DNA of 64,000 nt from a bacterium (GCA_021812245.1 JAKAOK010000006.1:1-64000); one strand, 5' to 3'. Numbered from the stretch's first letter, positions 10,317 to 19,886 are shown. The notes: generated by a model not told the origin, from the letters alone. Translations and numbers: made by a program.

Positions 10317-12121
10317 TTCAAGAAATACGTATTTATTATGAAAGTATAGAGCAAGCATACGATTATCTCCTTCCTATGATAACCGCAGTATTTCATAGAA
10401 ATGATATTATTAAGCTTGTGAAAAGACCCAAAAGAGCATCGCAAGTCCCCAAAGGTTCTCTTTCCGCGATACTATATTTAACAACGCCAGATGCATTAAT
10501 TACTGGCATAGTTGATGAGATTGAATATCCTTTATTATTGATTGAATTCACAGAAGCAGTAAAAACAGAAGATCATGAATTACAACGAACCTATGGTGCT
10601 GTAGCTGCTTATCTTGCAAATATATTCTATATAAAAATATCTGGCCATAAGAAAAGTGAAAAAGAGTTTGGTGGGGCGGAATATAATCCTTACCTAACCC
10701 CTAAAATATTAATAGATACATTTGGTTATGAGGGATTTATAATTGCAGAATGGGCTACCGATGAGACCAAATATAATCTAATAAGAAATAAAAAAGCTCC
10801 ATCCTGTCCTCCATCGATACCCTTAATACAAGATACTATTCAAGCTGCTCTAAGCTCACTTCAGGAAAATGGCGGTGGGTGGTTTTTAAAGTCGTTTGAA
10901 CAACTTAAAAAAAACAAATATTTTATTGAATTTCGTAAAAAAGTGGATGTTGCCGGTGATGCAAAAAAATTACTTTTAGAATGGAAAGCAAGGGAAGAAA
11001 GAAATAAAAATAAAAATAAGATAAGATATTTTGTTAATAAGAGTTGGATAGGGGCCAAAATAAACCGTTTTAGTCATGCAATGGATCCGGATAGGGGTAT
11101 ATTGACATTTATTTCTTTTGTATTTTCTAATACCTATAAGATATTTGGAATATATTCATTAGTTAGACCAAGAGGTGGTAAAATTCTTAAAGGGGAAATG
11201 AATTCTCTTGAGACCTTGCAAGAAAAATTTAAAGAAGCTATAAATAAAGATGGCAGTGGAATACCTAATTGGTTTATTAAAGAATTAAATAAACTGATAA
11301 ATTTAGCAAAATCAAAACAAGAAACTATTGATTTCCAGACAGTATGGGAAAAACATTTTAAAAAGATACGCGAAAATAAAGTTATAACAACTATTGCTTT
11401 CTTTCTTGATGGAATGTATTTAAATCATAATGGGATAAAGGTAAAATGGGATAGACGAAAATTGCTTGGAAAAAAGAAAGGGGATTTTATTGAATTATTA
11501 AAAAATTTCTATTCATTTACTAGTTATTCAAAACCAGCAGAATTAGTTGAAGAAAAAAAAGATGTGAATGAAGATGAAGTCACCTATGCAATTGTTCATA
11601 GAGTTATGTTGCCAAATAATTTTACAATTATTTCTATTTCTTATCCTGGTTCACAAGGAGGAGGAGCCATTTTACCAGAACCAAGTAAAGGGAAGGCCCA
11701 ACCTCGTGAATATCCTGATGTTATAGCAATGCCTCCAAAAATAAACAACAATATTGATGTCATAGTTAACGAAAGCAAAGGAATGTTTAAGCAAAAAGAA
11801 ATAGAAAAAGATATTGAAAAAATATTAAGATATCAATCGGACGAAAAAATTAAAACATCATTAAGCGAAATGCTGGTGATTGCACAGATAATTGATAAAA
11901 ATGATACTTTAAGAAACATAATTATAGGCGTTGCGTTCGGCATATCATCATCATCTAATATTTTAACTACTTGGAACCCTAATGATGTTAATTTTATTTT
12001 TAGGATTACTGACCGCAAAAGATGGTCGATTGGAATATTTTCTGAAACTCTGAAAAGATTAATACCAAACATTGAAGGTGATACAGAATTCCCTATAGTG
12101 TATAAAATTTCCTCAAAATAG
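10313..12121 (+). CDS. Putative restriction endonuclease with C-terminal PD-(D/E)XK-like motif
   Basis: ATGA overlap with methyltransferase 2; C-terminal PDVIAMPPKINNNIDVIVNESKG fits PD-x(n)-ExK. Confidence 0.6.
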   Translation: MIQEIRIYYESIEQAYDYLLPMITAVFHRNDIIKLVKRPKRASQVPKGSLSAILYLTTPDALITGIVDEIEYPLLLIEFTEAVKTEDHELQRTYGAVAAYLANIFYIKISGHKKSEKEFGGAEYNPYLTPKILIDTFGYEGFIIAEWATDETKYNLIRNKKAPSCPPSIPLIQDTIQAALSSLQENGGGWFLKSFEQLKKNKYFIEFRKKVDVAGDAKKLLLEWKAREERNKNKNKIRYFVNKSWIGAKINRFSHAMDPDRGILTFISFVFSNTYKIFGIYSLVRPRGGKILKGEMNSLETLQEKFKEAINKDGSGIPNWFIKELNKLINLAKSKQETIDFQTVWEKHFKKIRENKVITTIAFFLDGMYLNHNGIKVKWDRRKLLGKKKGDFIELLKNFYSFTSYSKPAELVEEKKDVNEDEVTYAIVHRVMLPNNFTIISISYPGSQGGGAILPEPSKGKAQPREYPDVIAMPPKINNNIDVIVNESKGMFKQKEIEKDIEKILRYQSDEKIKTSLSEMLVIAQIIDKNDTLRNIIIGVAFGISSSSNILTTWNPNDVNFIFRITDRKRWSIGIFSETLKRLIPNIEGDTEFPIVYKISSK

Positions 12122-12188
12122 TGTATCAGCCCAAAATTGACTGGAATAAATTTAGGCGCTATAATTAAGCCGATCGGAGGTTAAAAAA

Positions 12189-12493
12189 ATGGGATTAAAT
12201 ACAAGAAGAAAGTTTTCTAATGGTGACAAGATTAAAATTCTGCATGAGGGGTCTATTAACAGCGTTCCGCAAACTTTAAGAAAATACGGCATAGGTTAAA
12301 TTTTTATAAATGGAAAAGAGCTTTTATAAGTAATGCTGCAATTTTATTGAACGCTAAATATAAGTATCCCGAATTAATCCGTCCACAGTATGAAAATGAG
12401 AGGCTAAAAGCCCTTATGGGGGGAAAAGAGTTTGAGCTTAAGATAAAAGCTTTTAAAAAAATGCTATTGAAAAATCAGATAAAATTGAATTAG
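12189..12493 (+). pseudogene. Degraded IS3-like transposase OrfA remnant
   Basis: MGLNTRRKFSNGDKIKILHEGSINSVPQTLRKYGIG* then, after a frame change, RLNFYKWKRAFISNAAILLNAKYKYPELIRPQYENERLKALMGGKEFELKIKAFKKMLLKNQIKLN*. Confidence 0.65.
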
Positions 12494-12575
12494 CATATAG
12501 CAACAAAGATAAATAACCAAATTTTTATATCTGCCTTTTAAATTTTGCGGTCTGCCTAAATATAAAAATAATTTA

Positions 12576-13316
12576 ATGCTGTCCTGCATTAAGGAGGAAG
12601 GGCTTGCTTTGGTATTAAATTTCTTTCTAAGTTTATACTGCTGGATTATTATTTCGGTTTTTACGATAATATTAGGCATACTTGCTATTATAACTTCGTT
12701 TTTTAGCGCAAATGTTTCGCAAAAGATAGCAAGGCTGTGGGGAAAAGTAATATTAAAGCTTTTAGGTATTAAGGTTTACGTTGATGGTTTGGAAAATTTA
12801 GACCCTTCAAAATCCTTTATTATTACCTCTAACCACCAGAGCTATTTCGACATATTCGTTCTTCTCGCGCGTCTTGACCTCGACTTCAGGTTTATCGCCA
12901 AAAAAAGCCTCTTTAAAATCCCCTTTCTCGGGCAGAGTATGAAAAGGCTCGGCTATGTCCCCATAGACAGGGAAAACTTAAGAAGCGCGCTTAAAAGCGT
13001 TAAGAAATCGACCGAACTCCTTAAAAACAAAACCTCTATACTCATTTTTCCCGAAGGCACAAGGTCGCTTGACGGCAGCCTCTCGAGTTTTAAAAAAGGA
13101 GGACTTAATATGTTTTTAAAGCAGGGCAACATGACCGTTCTTCCCGTCGTTATTAAAGGCACCGTAAATATTTTAAGAAAAAACAGCCTGTCCATCCACC
13201 TGGGGCGAAAAGTCGAGCTTCATATTTTAAAACCGCTGAACGCAGCCGAAAAAGGCGGCGGCAATAATATAATCGAAAAAATAGAACAGGAAACCCGCAC
13301 GGTTTTAGGAAATTAA
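12576..13316 (+). CDS. plsC: 1-acyl-sn-glycerol-3-phosphate acyltransferase
   Basis: NHQSYFDIFVL (HX4D) and FPEGTRS motifs. Confidence 0.88.
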   Translation: MLSCIKEEGLALVLNFFLSLYCWIIISVFTIILGILAIITSFFSANVSQKIARLWGKVILKLLGIKVYVDGLENLDPSKSFIITSNHQSYFDIFVLLARLDLDFRFIAKKSLFKIPFLGQSMKRLGYVPIDRENLRSALKSVKKSTELLKNKTSILIFPEGTRSLDGSLSSFKKGGLNMFLKQGNMTVLPVVIKGTVNILRKNSLSIHLGRKVELHILKPLNAAEKGGGNNIIEKIEQETRTVLGN

Positions 13317-13394
13317 AAATATGAAAATTTTATTAACATTTTCTTGAAAAAAGAAGTATCAGATGATAAAATCAATAGTAGGAGAAATTTAAAA

Positions 13395-13616
13395 ATGTCT
13401 GAATTATTAAAAATAGGTAAGAAAGCACAAATAGTTATACCTAAAAAAATTAGAAATAAAATAAACATTAAGGAAGGGGATGAACTCCTTATCGATGCGA
13501 TAGATAATTCAATAATTATAACTTTAGTTCCAAAGGATATTTCCGAATTTGCAGGTATCGCTAAAGGGATTTACCCCAAAAACTATATTGAGAAAATAAG
13601 AAAAGAATGGGATTAA
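13395..13616 (+). CDS. AbrB/SpoVT-type antitoxin (VapB-like)
   Basis: LLKIGKKAQIVIPKKIRNKINIKEGDELLIDAIDNSIIITLVP; ATG at 13395 follows an AGGAG; ORF-track start at 13344 is probably too early. Confidence 0.75.
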   Translation: MSELLKIGKKAQIVIPKKIRNKINIKEGDELLIDAIDNSIIITLVPKDISEFAGIAKGIYPKNYIEKIRKEWD

Positions 13617-14011
13617 ATGTTTTTGTAGATTCAAATATAATAATTTATTATCTTGAAAAAAATGAACACTTTTTTCCGTTAGTCTCACCGTATTTCGAAA
13701 AATGCCAAAAAAAAGAGTTAATTTTGTTTACATCTTCCATATCGTTTATGTAAGTGCTAGTTCCGGTTGTTTCAATAAATAACCGCGGTTTGGAAGCTAA
13801 ATACGGCTATCTTTTTAAAAATTTTTTAAAAGTTTTAGATATAGATTTGAACATAGCTAAAATCGGTGCATATATAAAAGGCAAATATAGCATTAAGACG
13901 CCCGATGCATTACAAATAGCGTGCGCAAAGAAAGCAGGTTGTGACGAATTTTTAACGGCCGATGCCGGGATAGACAAAATAAACGAAATCAAAATAAAGA
14001 TAATTAAATAA
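13607..14011 (+). pseudogene. PIN-domain VapC-like toxin interrupted by one in-frame TAA (13751-13753)
   Basis: MGLNVFVDSNIIIYYLEKNE...FTSSISFM*VLVPVV...YSIKTPDALQIACAKKAGCDEFLTADAGIDK; same frame on both sides of the stop; overlaps the antitoxin by 10 bp. Confidence 0.75.
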
Positions 14012-14034
14012 ATTAATCAAAATAATCATTATTA

Positions 14035-15699
14035 ATGCCTACATTAAAAGCAATACCCCTTGGCGGACTTGGTGAAATCGGTCTCAATATGATGGTTTAC
14101 GAGACCGAAAAAGCCATTATAATCGTTGATTCCGGTATCATGTTTCCCGAAGATTATATGCTCGGGATAGATATGGTAATCCCCGATATAAGGTATCTAT
14201 ACGACCCCGAAAAAAAGAAAAAGATTAAAGGAATCGTTCTTACCCACGGGCATGAAGACCATATAGGCGCCATACCGTATGTGTTAAGAGAGTTTAATAT
14301 TCCCATATTCGGCACCCCTTTTACTCTCGGAATACTCGAAGAAAAATTGAAAGAACACGATTTGCCTTTCAAAGTATCGCTGTTTACCGTTAAAACCGGA
14401 AATACGATTACTCTCGGCGATTTTGAAATCGAATTTATAAGAGTAGCCCACTCGATAATCGACGGAGCAAGCCTTGCCATAAAAACACCCGTCGGAACTA
14501 TAATCCATACAGGAGATTTCAAGCTTGACCAGACCCTCGAAAAAAATGCCGTAACCGATATAAACAGGCTTGCCCATTACGGAGATAACGGAGTTTTAGC
14601 TTTATTTTCCGATTCCACCAATATAGAAAAAGAAGGTTTTACGATATCGGAAAATGACATAAAAAAGACTTTCAGGAATATTTTCAGGGATAATAACGCA
14701 AGAATTATAGTAGCCTTATTTGCTTCAAATATTCACAGGATTTCGGAGCTCCTTTCCCTCGCCGCAGAATTTAATAAAAAGGTTATATTCAGCGGAAGAA
14801 GCCTTATGACATATACGAAAGTCGCAAGAAAATTAGGGTACTTAAAAATTCCTGAAGATATTTTAATAGACGAAGAAACGATAAGTTATTACAAACCGGA
14901 AGAACTTTTAATACTGACTACCGGCACTCAGGGCGAAGCAATGTCCGCGCTTTCCAGAATTTCGGTGGACGACCATAAATATGTTAAAATCAAGCCTAAC
15001 GACCTCGTTTTAATGTCTTCAAAATTTATCCCGGGAAACGAGAAAGCTATATCTAAAATAATAAACAACCTTTATAAAAGAGGAGCCGAAGTTTATTACG
15101 AAAACATATCCGAGATACACGTATCCGGCCATGCAAGCAAAGAAGAACTTAAACTTATGATAAATATCGTAAAGCCGAAATATTTTATTCCGGTTCACGG
15201 CGAATTGAAACATTTATATCAGCACAAAAAGCTTGCTCTAAGTTCGGGTATTGCGCCCTCGGACGTTTTTGTCCTCGAAAACGGCAACAGCCTTATATTT
15301 ACTGAAGATAAAGAGTGTTTTGTGGGAGAAAACGTTTATGCCGGCAGAATATTCGTCGACGGCAAAGGAATCGGAGACGTCGGCGCCCATACCCTTAAAG
15401 AACGGGCGCATCTTTCCGAAAACGGAATGATTATAGTCCAGCTTGTCGTAGATTCCAAGACGTCGGGTATAATTTCGGGTCCGGATATTGTTTCTAAAGG
15501 ATTTGTATTTGAGGATTATTTTAAAGAACTAAACAGCGTTCTTTATAAATTGGTTATGCATGTAATAGAAGAAAATCAAAAATATGACAGCATCGATTGG
15601 GTTAAAGTTAAAGACGATATAAGGAAGGCTTTAAAAAAATATTTAAATAAGACTATAGACAGGCATCCTTTTATTTTTCCGATGATTACCGAAATTTAA
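14035..15699 (+). CDS. rnj: Ribonuclease J
   Basis: Metallo-beta-lactamase motif THGHEDHIGA, beta-CASP region, FIPVHGELKHLYQH. Confidence 0.92.
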   Translation: MPTLKAIPLGGLGEIGLNMMVYETEKAIIIVDSGIMFPEDYMLGIDMVIPDIRYLYDPEKKKKIKGIVLTHGHEDHIGAIPYVLREFNIPIFGTPFTLGILEEKLKEHDLPFKVSLFTVKTGNTITLGDFEIEFIRVAHSIIDGASLAIKTPVGTIIHTGDFKLDQTLEKNAVTDINRLAHYGDNGVLALFSDSTNIEKEGFTISENDIKKTFRNIFRDNNARIIVALFASNIHRISELLSLAAEFNKKVIFSGRSLMTYTKVARKLGYLKIPEDILIDEETISYYKPEELLILTTGTQGEAMSALSRISVDDHKYVKIKPNDLVLMSSKFIPGNEKAISKIINNLYKRGAEVYYENISEIHVSGHASKEELKLMINIVKPKYFIPVHGELKHLYQHKKLALSSGIAPSDVFVLENGNSLIFTEDKECFVGENVYAGRIFVDGKGIGDVGAHTLKERAHLSENGMIIVQLVVDSKTSGIISGPDIVSKGFVFEDYFKELNSVLYKLVMHVIEENQKYDSIDWVKVKDDIRKALKKYLNKTIDRHPFIFPMITEI

Positions 15700-15737
15700 T
15701 TTATAAGGCAAAAATAATTTTTTATTTTTTATTATGG

Positions 15738-15743
15738 TATACT
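15738..15743 (+). promoter_or_regulatory. Candidate extended -10 (TGG-TATACT) for the microgene at 15822
   Basis: TGGTATACT about 80 bp upstream of the small ORF; no clear -35 identified. Confidence 0.3.
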
Positions 15744-15821
15744 TTATTTAATATTAATAATTATTAAAGATAATTATTAATTATACCGTTTAATTAATAA
15801 AAGGTAACGGAGGTGATTAAA

Positions 15822-15890
15822 ATGGCATGCGCTTCTAAAAAATCGGCATCTACATCTAAAAGCAAACCTGCAAAAGCAAAAAGCAAATAA
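15822..15890 (+). CDS. 22-aa Lys/Ser/Ala-rich microprotein MACASKKSASTSKSKPAKAKSK
   Basis: Ideal Shine-Dalgarno GGAGGTGATT at 15809-15818; clean ATG and stop; below the ORF-track length cutoff. Confidence 0.5.
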   Translation: MACASKKSASTSKSKPAKAKSK

Positions 15891-15921
15891 GGAAAGTTTG
15901 CGCTTTTTAGGTTGCCTATCT

Positions 15922-15983
15922 GCAAAACGCTTTTATTCTAAGGTATTTTTACATTTAAATCCTTAAAATTAAAAGCGTTTTGC
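15922..15983. terminator. Putative bidirectional terminator between convergent genes
   Basis: 14-bp perfect inverted repeat GCAAAACGCTTTTA / TAAAAGCGTTTTGC with inner TAAGG/CCTTA. Confidence 0.5.
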
Positions 15984-15993
15984 CGGGGAATTT

Positions 15994-16245
15994 TTATTCT
16001 TCGTCGTTATTATTGTCATTGTCGCCGTCGGTTTTCGACCTGCGCTCTTTCGTCTTTGCGATTCTGTCGTCTATTCTTTTAACAAAACCGTTAAAAACGC
16101 CTTCTATGGCAAAAATTAATTCTTTGTTGGCATTGCCTAAGTGTTCTACTACATCTACGGGAATTCTGTCATATATCCCGTCCACGATTTTGTGCCTTAA
16201 TTCCGACCTCTTTTCTCTGAAAGATTTTTCTTCTTTTAAAAGCAT
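15994..16245 (-). CDS. Hypothetical protein, 83 aa, charged with acidic C-terminus
   Basis: Complete ORF ending DGDNDNNNDEE; AACGGAGG Shine-Dalgarno just upstream. Confidence 0.6.
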   Translation of the reverse strand: MLLKEEKSFREKRSELRHKIVDGIYDRIPVDVVEHLGNANKELIFAIEGVFNGFVKRIDDRIAKTKERRSKTDGDNDNNNDEE

Positions 16246-16324
16246 TTTAACCTCCGTTACCGAATATCTTAAAATTACATCCTCTTTATTTGATTATAAA
16301 CCCGTTGCCGCTAAAATTCAAATT

Positions 16325-17152
16325 TTATTCAGAATATTTTTTACCTATTTCATATCCTAATTTTCCTGAAATAGCATTGCTTGCTTCAACTGTAAGCGGG
16401 ATAATAACGTTTTTAAGTTTTTCCGGAGTCGTTCTTATCACCGGAGCGGAAATGGATATGCCTCCTATGATATGGGTAGTGTAATCTCTTAAAGGGGCGC
16501 CTATGCATATTATGCCTTCGTCAAGCTCTTCATTATCTATCGCATACCCCTGTCGTTTTACCTTCTCTAATTCTTTGAACAGGTTTTCTTTATTCGTTAT
16601 GGTATTTTTAGTAAAAGGAGTAAGTTTTTCCGGCAAAAGTCTTTCTACGTTATCTTTTGGTTCGAAAGCGATTTGAGATTTCCCTATAGCCGTGGCATAA
16701 ACGGGAAGCATATTGCCGACTCTCGAAGCGACTTTTAAAACCTGATCGGCTTCTACTATATCGAGATAAATAACTTTTTTTTCCCTTATGACGCCTACAT
16801 AAGCCGACTCTTTTAATTTATCGACCAATTCCTTAAGAACCGGTTTGGCTATGCTCAAGAGCCTTAAATGATGAATGAAAGACTGCCCTAGTTCAAGGCT
16901 TTTTAGTCCAAGGCGGTAATTTTCGGTAAAAGGGTCCTGTTCTATATATCCCATATATTCCAACGTAGCAAGAAGCCTGAAGATTTTATTTTTATGCAGT
17001 TTGAGAATTTTGCTGAGCTCGCTTACTCCAAGCTCAGGCTTCTCGCCTTTAAAAGCCTCTAAGAGGTCAAGCGAATTTAAAACCGTTTTAATAAGGTAGT
17101 TTGTTTTATCTTTTTTTTTGCTAACCCCTTCCTTTTTATTTTTCGTCTGCAT
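16325..17152 (-). CDS. IclR-family transcriptional regulator
   Basis: N-terminal wHTH (LDLLEAF...LGVSELSKILKLHKNKIFRLLATLEYMGYIEQD), IclR effector domain (LPVYATAIGKSQIAF); start placed at MQTKNK. Confidence 0.85.
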   Translation of the reverse strand: MQTKNKKEGVSKKKDKTNYLIKTVLNSLDLLEAFKGEKPELGVSELSKILKLHKNKIFRLLATLEYMGYIEQDPFTENYRLGLKSLELGQSFIHHLRLLSIAKPVLKELVDKLKESAYVGVIREKKVIYLDIVEADQVLKVASRVGNMLPVYATAIGKSQIAFEPKDNVERLLPEKLTPFTKNTITNKENLFKELEKVKRQGYAIDNEELDEGIICIGAPLRDYTTHIIGGISISAPVIRTTPEKLKNVIIPLTVEASNAISGKLGYEIGKKYSE

Positions 17153-17306
17153 TTTTGCACCTTTAATTTTCAAATTATAATTCAATTTCAACTTTAAATT
17201 AATTTTACATAAATAAAAAGTAAAATGCAATTTTAAAGATAAAAATTTGGAGTATAATTAAATATAAAAACACTGTTTTAATTTCGAAATATCAAAATAT
17301 TATAAA

Positions 17307-18794
17307 ATGAATATAAAAACATTAAAATTCAAAATTTTATCGCTGTTTTTCATTTCTTATCTGATAATATTTTTAATCGTTCTCGGCTTTTTAATAATAA
17401 GAATTAAATATTTCAATTTCTTTTATTTTTCGCTGTTAAGATATTACGCCCCGCTCTTTACGATATTAATTTTTATCGTTATATCTTTGATATCCGTTTA
17501 TATAATTTTTAAAAGGATTTTTATCTATCCTCTTGAAGATTTATTATTCAATATAAAGAAAATAGACGTTAAACATCCGGATAAGATAGATTTAACCGAA
17601 AAATATCGAAAAACAGGAAATGAATTTTACGAATTTGCAGAGGCCATTACGGTTTTAAATAATACGATAGTCAAAAAACAAGAGGAAAATAATCTTATTA
17701 TTGCTAATCTTGAGAATTCAAATAAAAAGCTTAACATTCTAAATGAATTATCGTATAAATTATCTATGGTTTTTACGCTTGAATATGCCATAAAAACATT
17801 TGCGGAAGGGCTTTATTCTATAAAAAAAGATGGGGAGGGAAGAGTAGATTCGCTTCATATAAATATATTCGATACCGTTAATAAGAAAACAGTCACATCC
17901 TTGATTTATAGCAGAAAGGAGAATGAGCAGGAACAAGATGCGGCTTCGGAAAATTCCGGCAAGGTTATCGTAACGACCAATAATATTAATTATGAAGATT
18001 ATCTGTCAAACTGCACACTTTTAAAAAACGACTGTAAAAATAAAAACTGCGACGTAACGGTTGATAACTGTGAGTTTCGCGGTACGGCAGGCAGTTATAA
18101 ATGTTTTTGCCTGAAAATTAGCGACGAGGTTGTAGGAACCGTTTCGATAGATTCGGAAGATAAAGATTTTTTTGCGCAGGAAATAACAGATCTGATAAAG
18201 GAGACAATCAATATTGCCTCGCCGGTGTTCGCAAAACTTATATTGATAGAAACAAACAAGGAGCTTGCGATTACCGATTCCCTCACCGGAGTATACAATA
18301 GAAGATTTATGTATGAATTTGCGAAAAGGGAAATCGTTAGGGCATATAGGAATTCAGCCGATCTTTCCTTTGCTATATTAGACATAGATAAATTTAAAAA
18401 TATAAACGATAATTACGGCCATCATACCGGCGATGTTATGCTGACGGAATTCACCAATGATTTGAAGAATGTTTTAATGAGGAAGCAGGATATTATAACA
18501 AGATGCGGCGGGGATGAATTCGTCATGATTTTACCTGACACGGATAAAGAAAATGCTGTTAATCTAATGGAAAAATTGAGAATTTACATTAAAAATAAGG
18601 TATATAATTTTGAAGGCGGTATAAATTTAAATATTACGGTATCTGTAGGGGTTTCGAGTTTGCGGTCTATGCCGGACGATAAAAGCATAAAAAATATCGG
18701 CGACCCCGACGATATTTTAAATAATCTCTTGAAGATTGCGGACGATAATTTATACAAGGCCAAAAATACAGGAAGAGATAGAGTCGAAGGATAA
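17307..18794 (+). CDS. Diguanylate cyclase (GGDEF) with membrane and Cys-containing GAF-like region
   Basis: ITDSLTGVYNRRFM and RCGGDEFVMILP; N-terminal hydrophobic helices. Confidence 0.88.
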   Translation: MNIKTLKFKILSLFFISYLIIFLIVLGFLIIRIKYFNFFYFSLLRYYAPLFTILIFIVISLISVYIIFKRIFIYPLEDLLFNIKKIDVKHPDKIDLTEKYRKTGNEFYEFAEAITVLNNTIVKKQEENNLIIANLENSNKKLNILNELSYKLSMVFTLEYAIKTFAEGLYSIKKDGEGRVDSLHINIFDTVNKKTVTSLIYSRKENEQEQDAASENSGKVIVTTNNINYEDYLSNCTLLKNDCKNKNCDVTVDNCEFRGTAGSYKCFCLKISDEVVGTVSIDSEDKDFFAQEITDLIKETINIASPVFAKLILIETNKELAITDSLTGVYNRRFMYEFAKREIVRAYRNSADLSFAILDIDKFKNINDNYGHHTGDVMLTEFTNDLKNVLMRKQDIITRCGGDEFVMILPDTDKENAVNLMEKLRIYIKNKVYNFEGGINLNITVSVGVSSLRSMPDDKSIKNIGDPDDILNNLLKIADDNLYKAKNTGRDRVEG

Positions 18795-18845
18795 GACCGG
18801 ATATAAGGCGATAACGGCTGCAGACAACAAAGGAGAATAAATGAA

Positions 18846-19886
18846 ATGAAAGCGACCAAGCTTTTCAATAAACAGAATGAATTTACGCAGTGCCTTATAT
18901 GCGCCCACAGGTGCAGGATTAAGGACGATAAATTAGGGGTATGCAAGACCATTGCTAATAAAGGCGGGGTTTTATACAGTATAAATTATGGAATTTTAGT
19001 CGCCCAAAGCGTTGACCCCATAGAAAAAAAGCCGCTTTTTCATTTTATGCCCGGAACTTTTTCATATTCCATCGCTTCGCCCGGGTGTAATTTTAGGTGT
19101 TTAGGGTGTCAAAATGCCGATATATCTCAGACCTACAGGGACGAAAATTACGAGGCATACCTTGAATATTTTAAGGGATTAAAGCAAACGCCGCCGAAAG
19201 ATGTTGTCGAGGGCGCTTTAAAGGCAAACTGCAGGTCTATTTCATATACTTACACCGACCCGGCAGTTTTCTTCGATTACAGCTTAGACGTTATGGAGCT
19301 TGCGCATAAGAAAGGTTTAAAAAATGTTTTCGTTACAAACGGCTATTATACGGAAGAATCGATAAATGCCGCTAAAGGACTTTTAGATGCGGCAAACGTC
19401 GATATAAAATTTTTTAACGATGCGAGCTATAGAAGAATATGCGGGGGAACGCTTGAGCCTGTGCTTGAAGCGGTAAAACTGTTTTATAAAAACGACGTTC
19501 ATTTAGAATTAACGACTCTTTTAATAGACGAATATAATAATAACGACGAAGAAATTAAAAAAATAGCGGATTTTATCGTCTCTGTGGATTCAAATCTGCC
19601 GTGGCATATTTCACGGTTTTTTCCATTATATAAGATGCGGGACGGACATATTACGGCGGAGAAAACTATAGTAAACGCCTACAACATCGGAAAGGAGGCG
19701 GGATTGAAATATATTTATGCCGGAAATATTCGGTTGGACGGCTATGAAGATACGCACTGTCCGTCATGCGGGAAGCTTTTGATAAAGAGGCAGGGGTATA
19801 ATATTCTGGAAAATAACGTGATTAAAGGAGTCGCGGGCGACGGCAAATGCAAGTTCTGCGGATATACGATTTACGGAGTTTTCTGA
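18846..19886 (+). CDS. AmmeMemoRadiSam-system radical SAM enzyme (PflA-like)
   Basis: SPGCNFRCLGCQNADISQ (CxxxCxxC); FMPGTFSYSIASPG; C-terminal CPSCGK/CKFCGY. Confidence 0.82.
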   Translation: MKATKLFNKQNEFTQCLICAHRCRIKDDKLGVCKTIANKGGVLYSINYGILVAQSVDPIEKKPLFHFMPGTFSYSIASPGCNFRCLGCQNADISQTYRDENYEAYLEYFKGLKQTPPKDVVEGALKANCRSISYTYTDPAVFFDYSLDVMELAHKKGLKNVFVTNGYYTEESINAAKGLLDAANVDIKFFNDASYRRICGGTLEPVLEAVKLFYKNDVHLELTTLLIDEYNNNDEEIKKIADFIVSVDSNLPWHISRFFPLYKMRDGHITAEKTIVNAYNIGKEAGLKYIYAGNIRLDGYEDTHCPSCGKLLIKRQGYNILENNVIKGVAGDGKCKFCGYTIYGVF

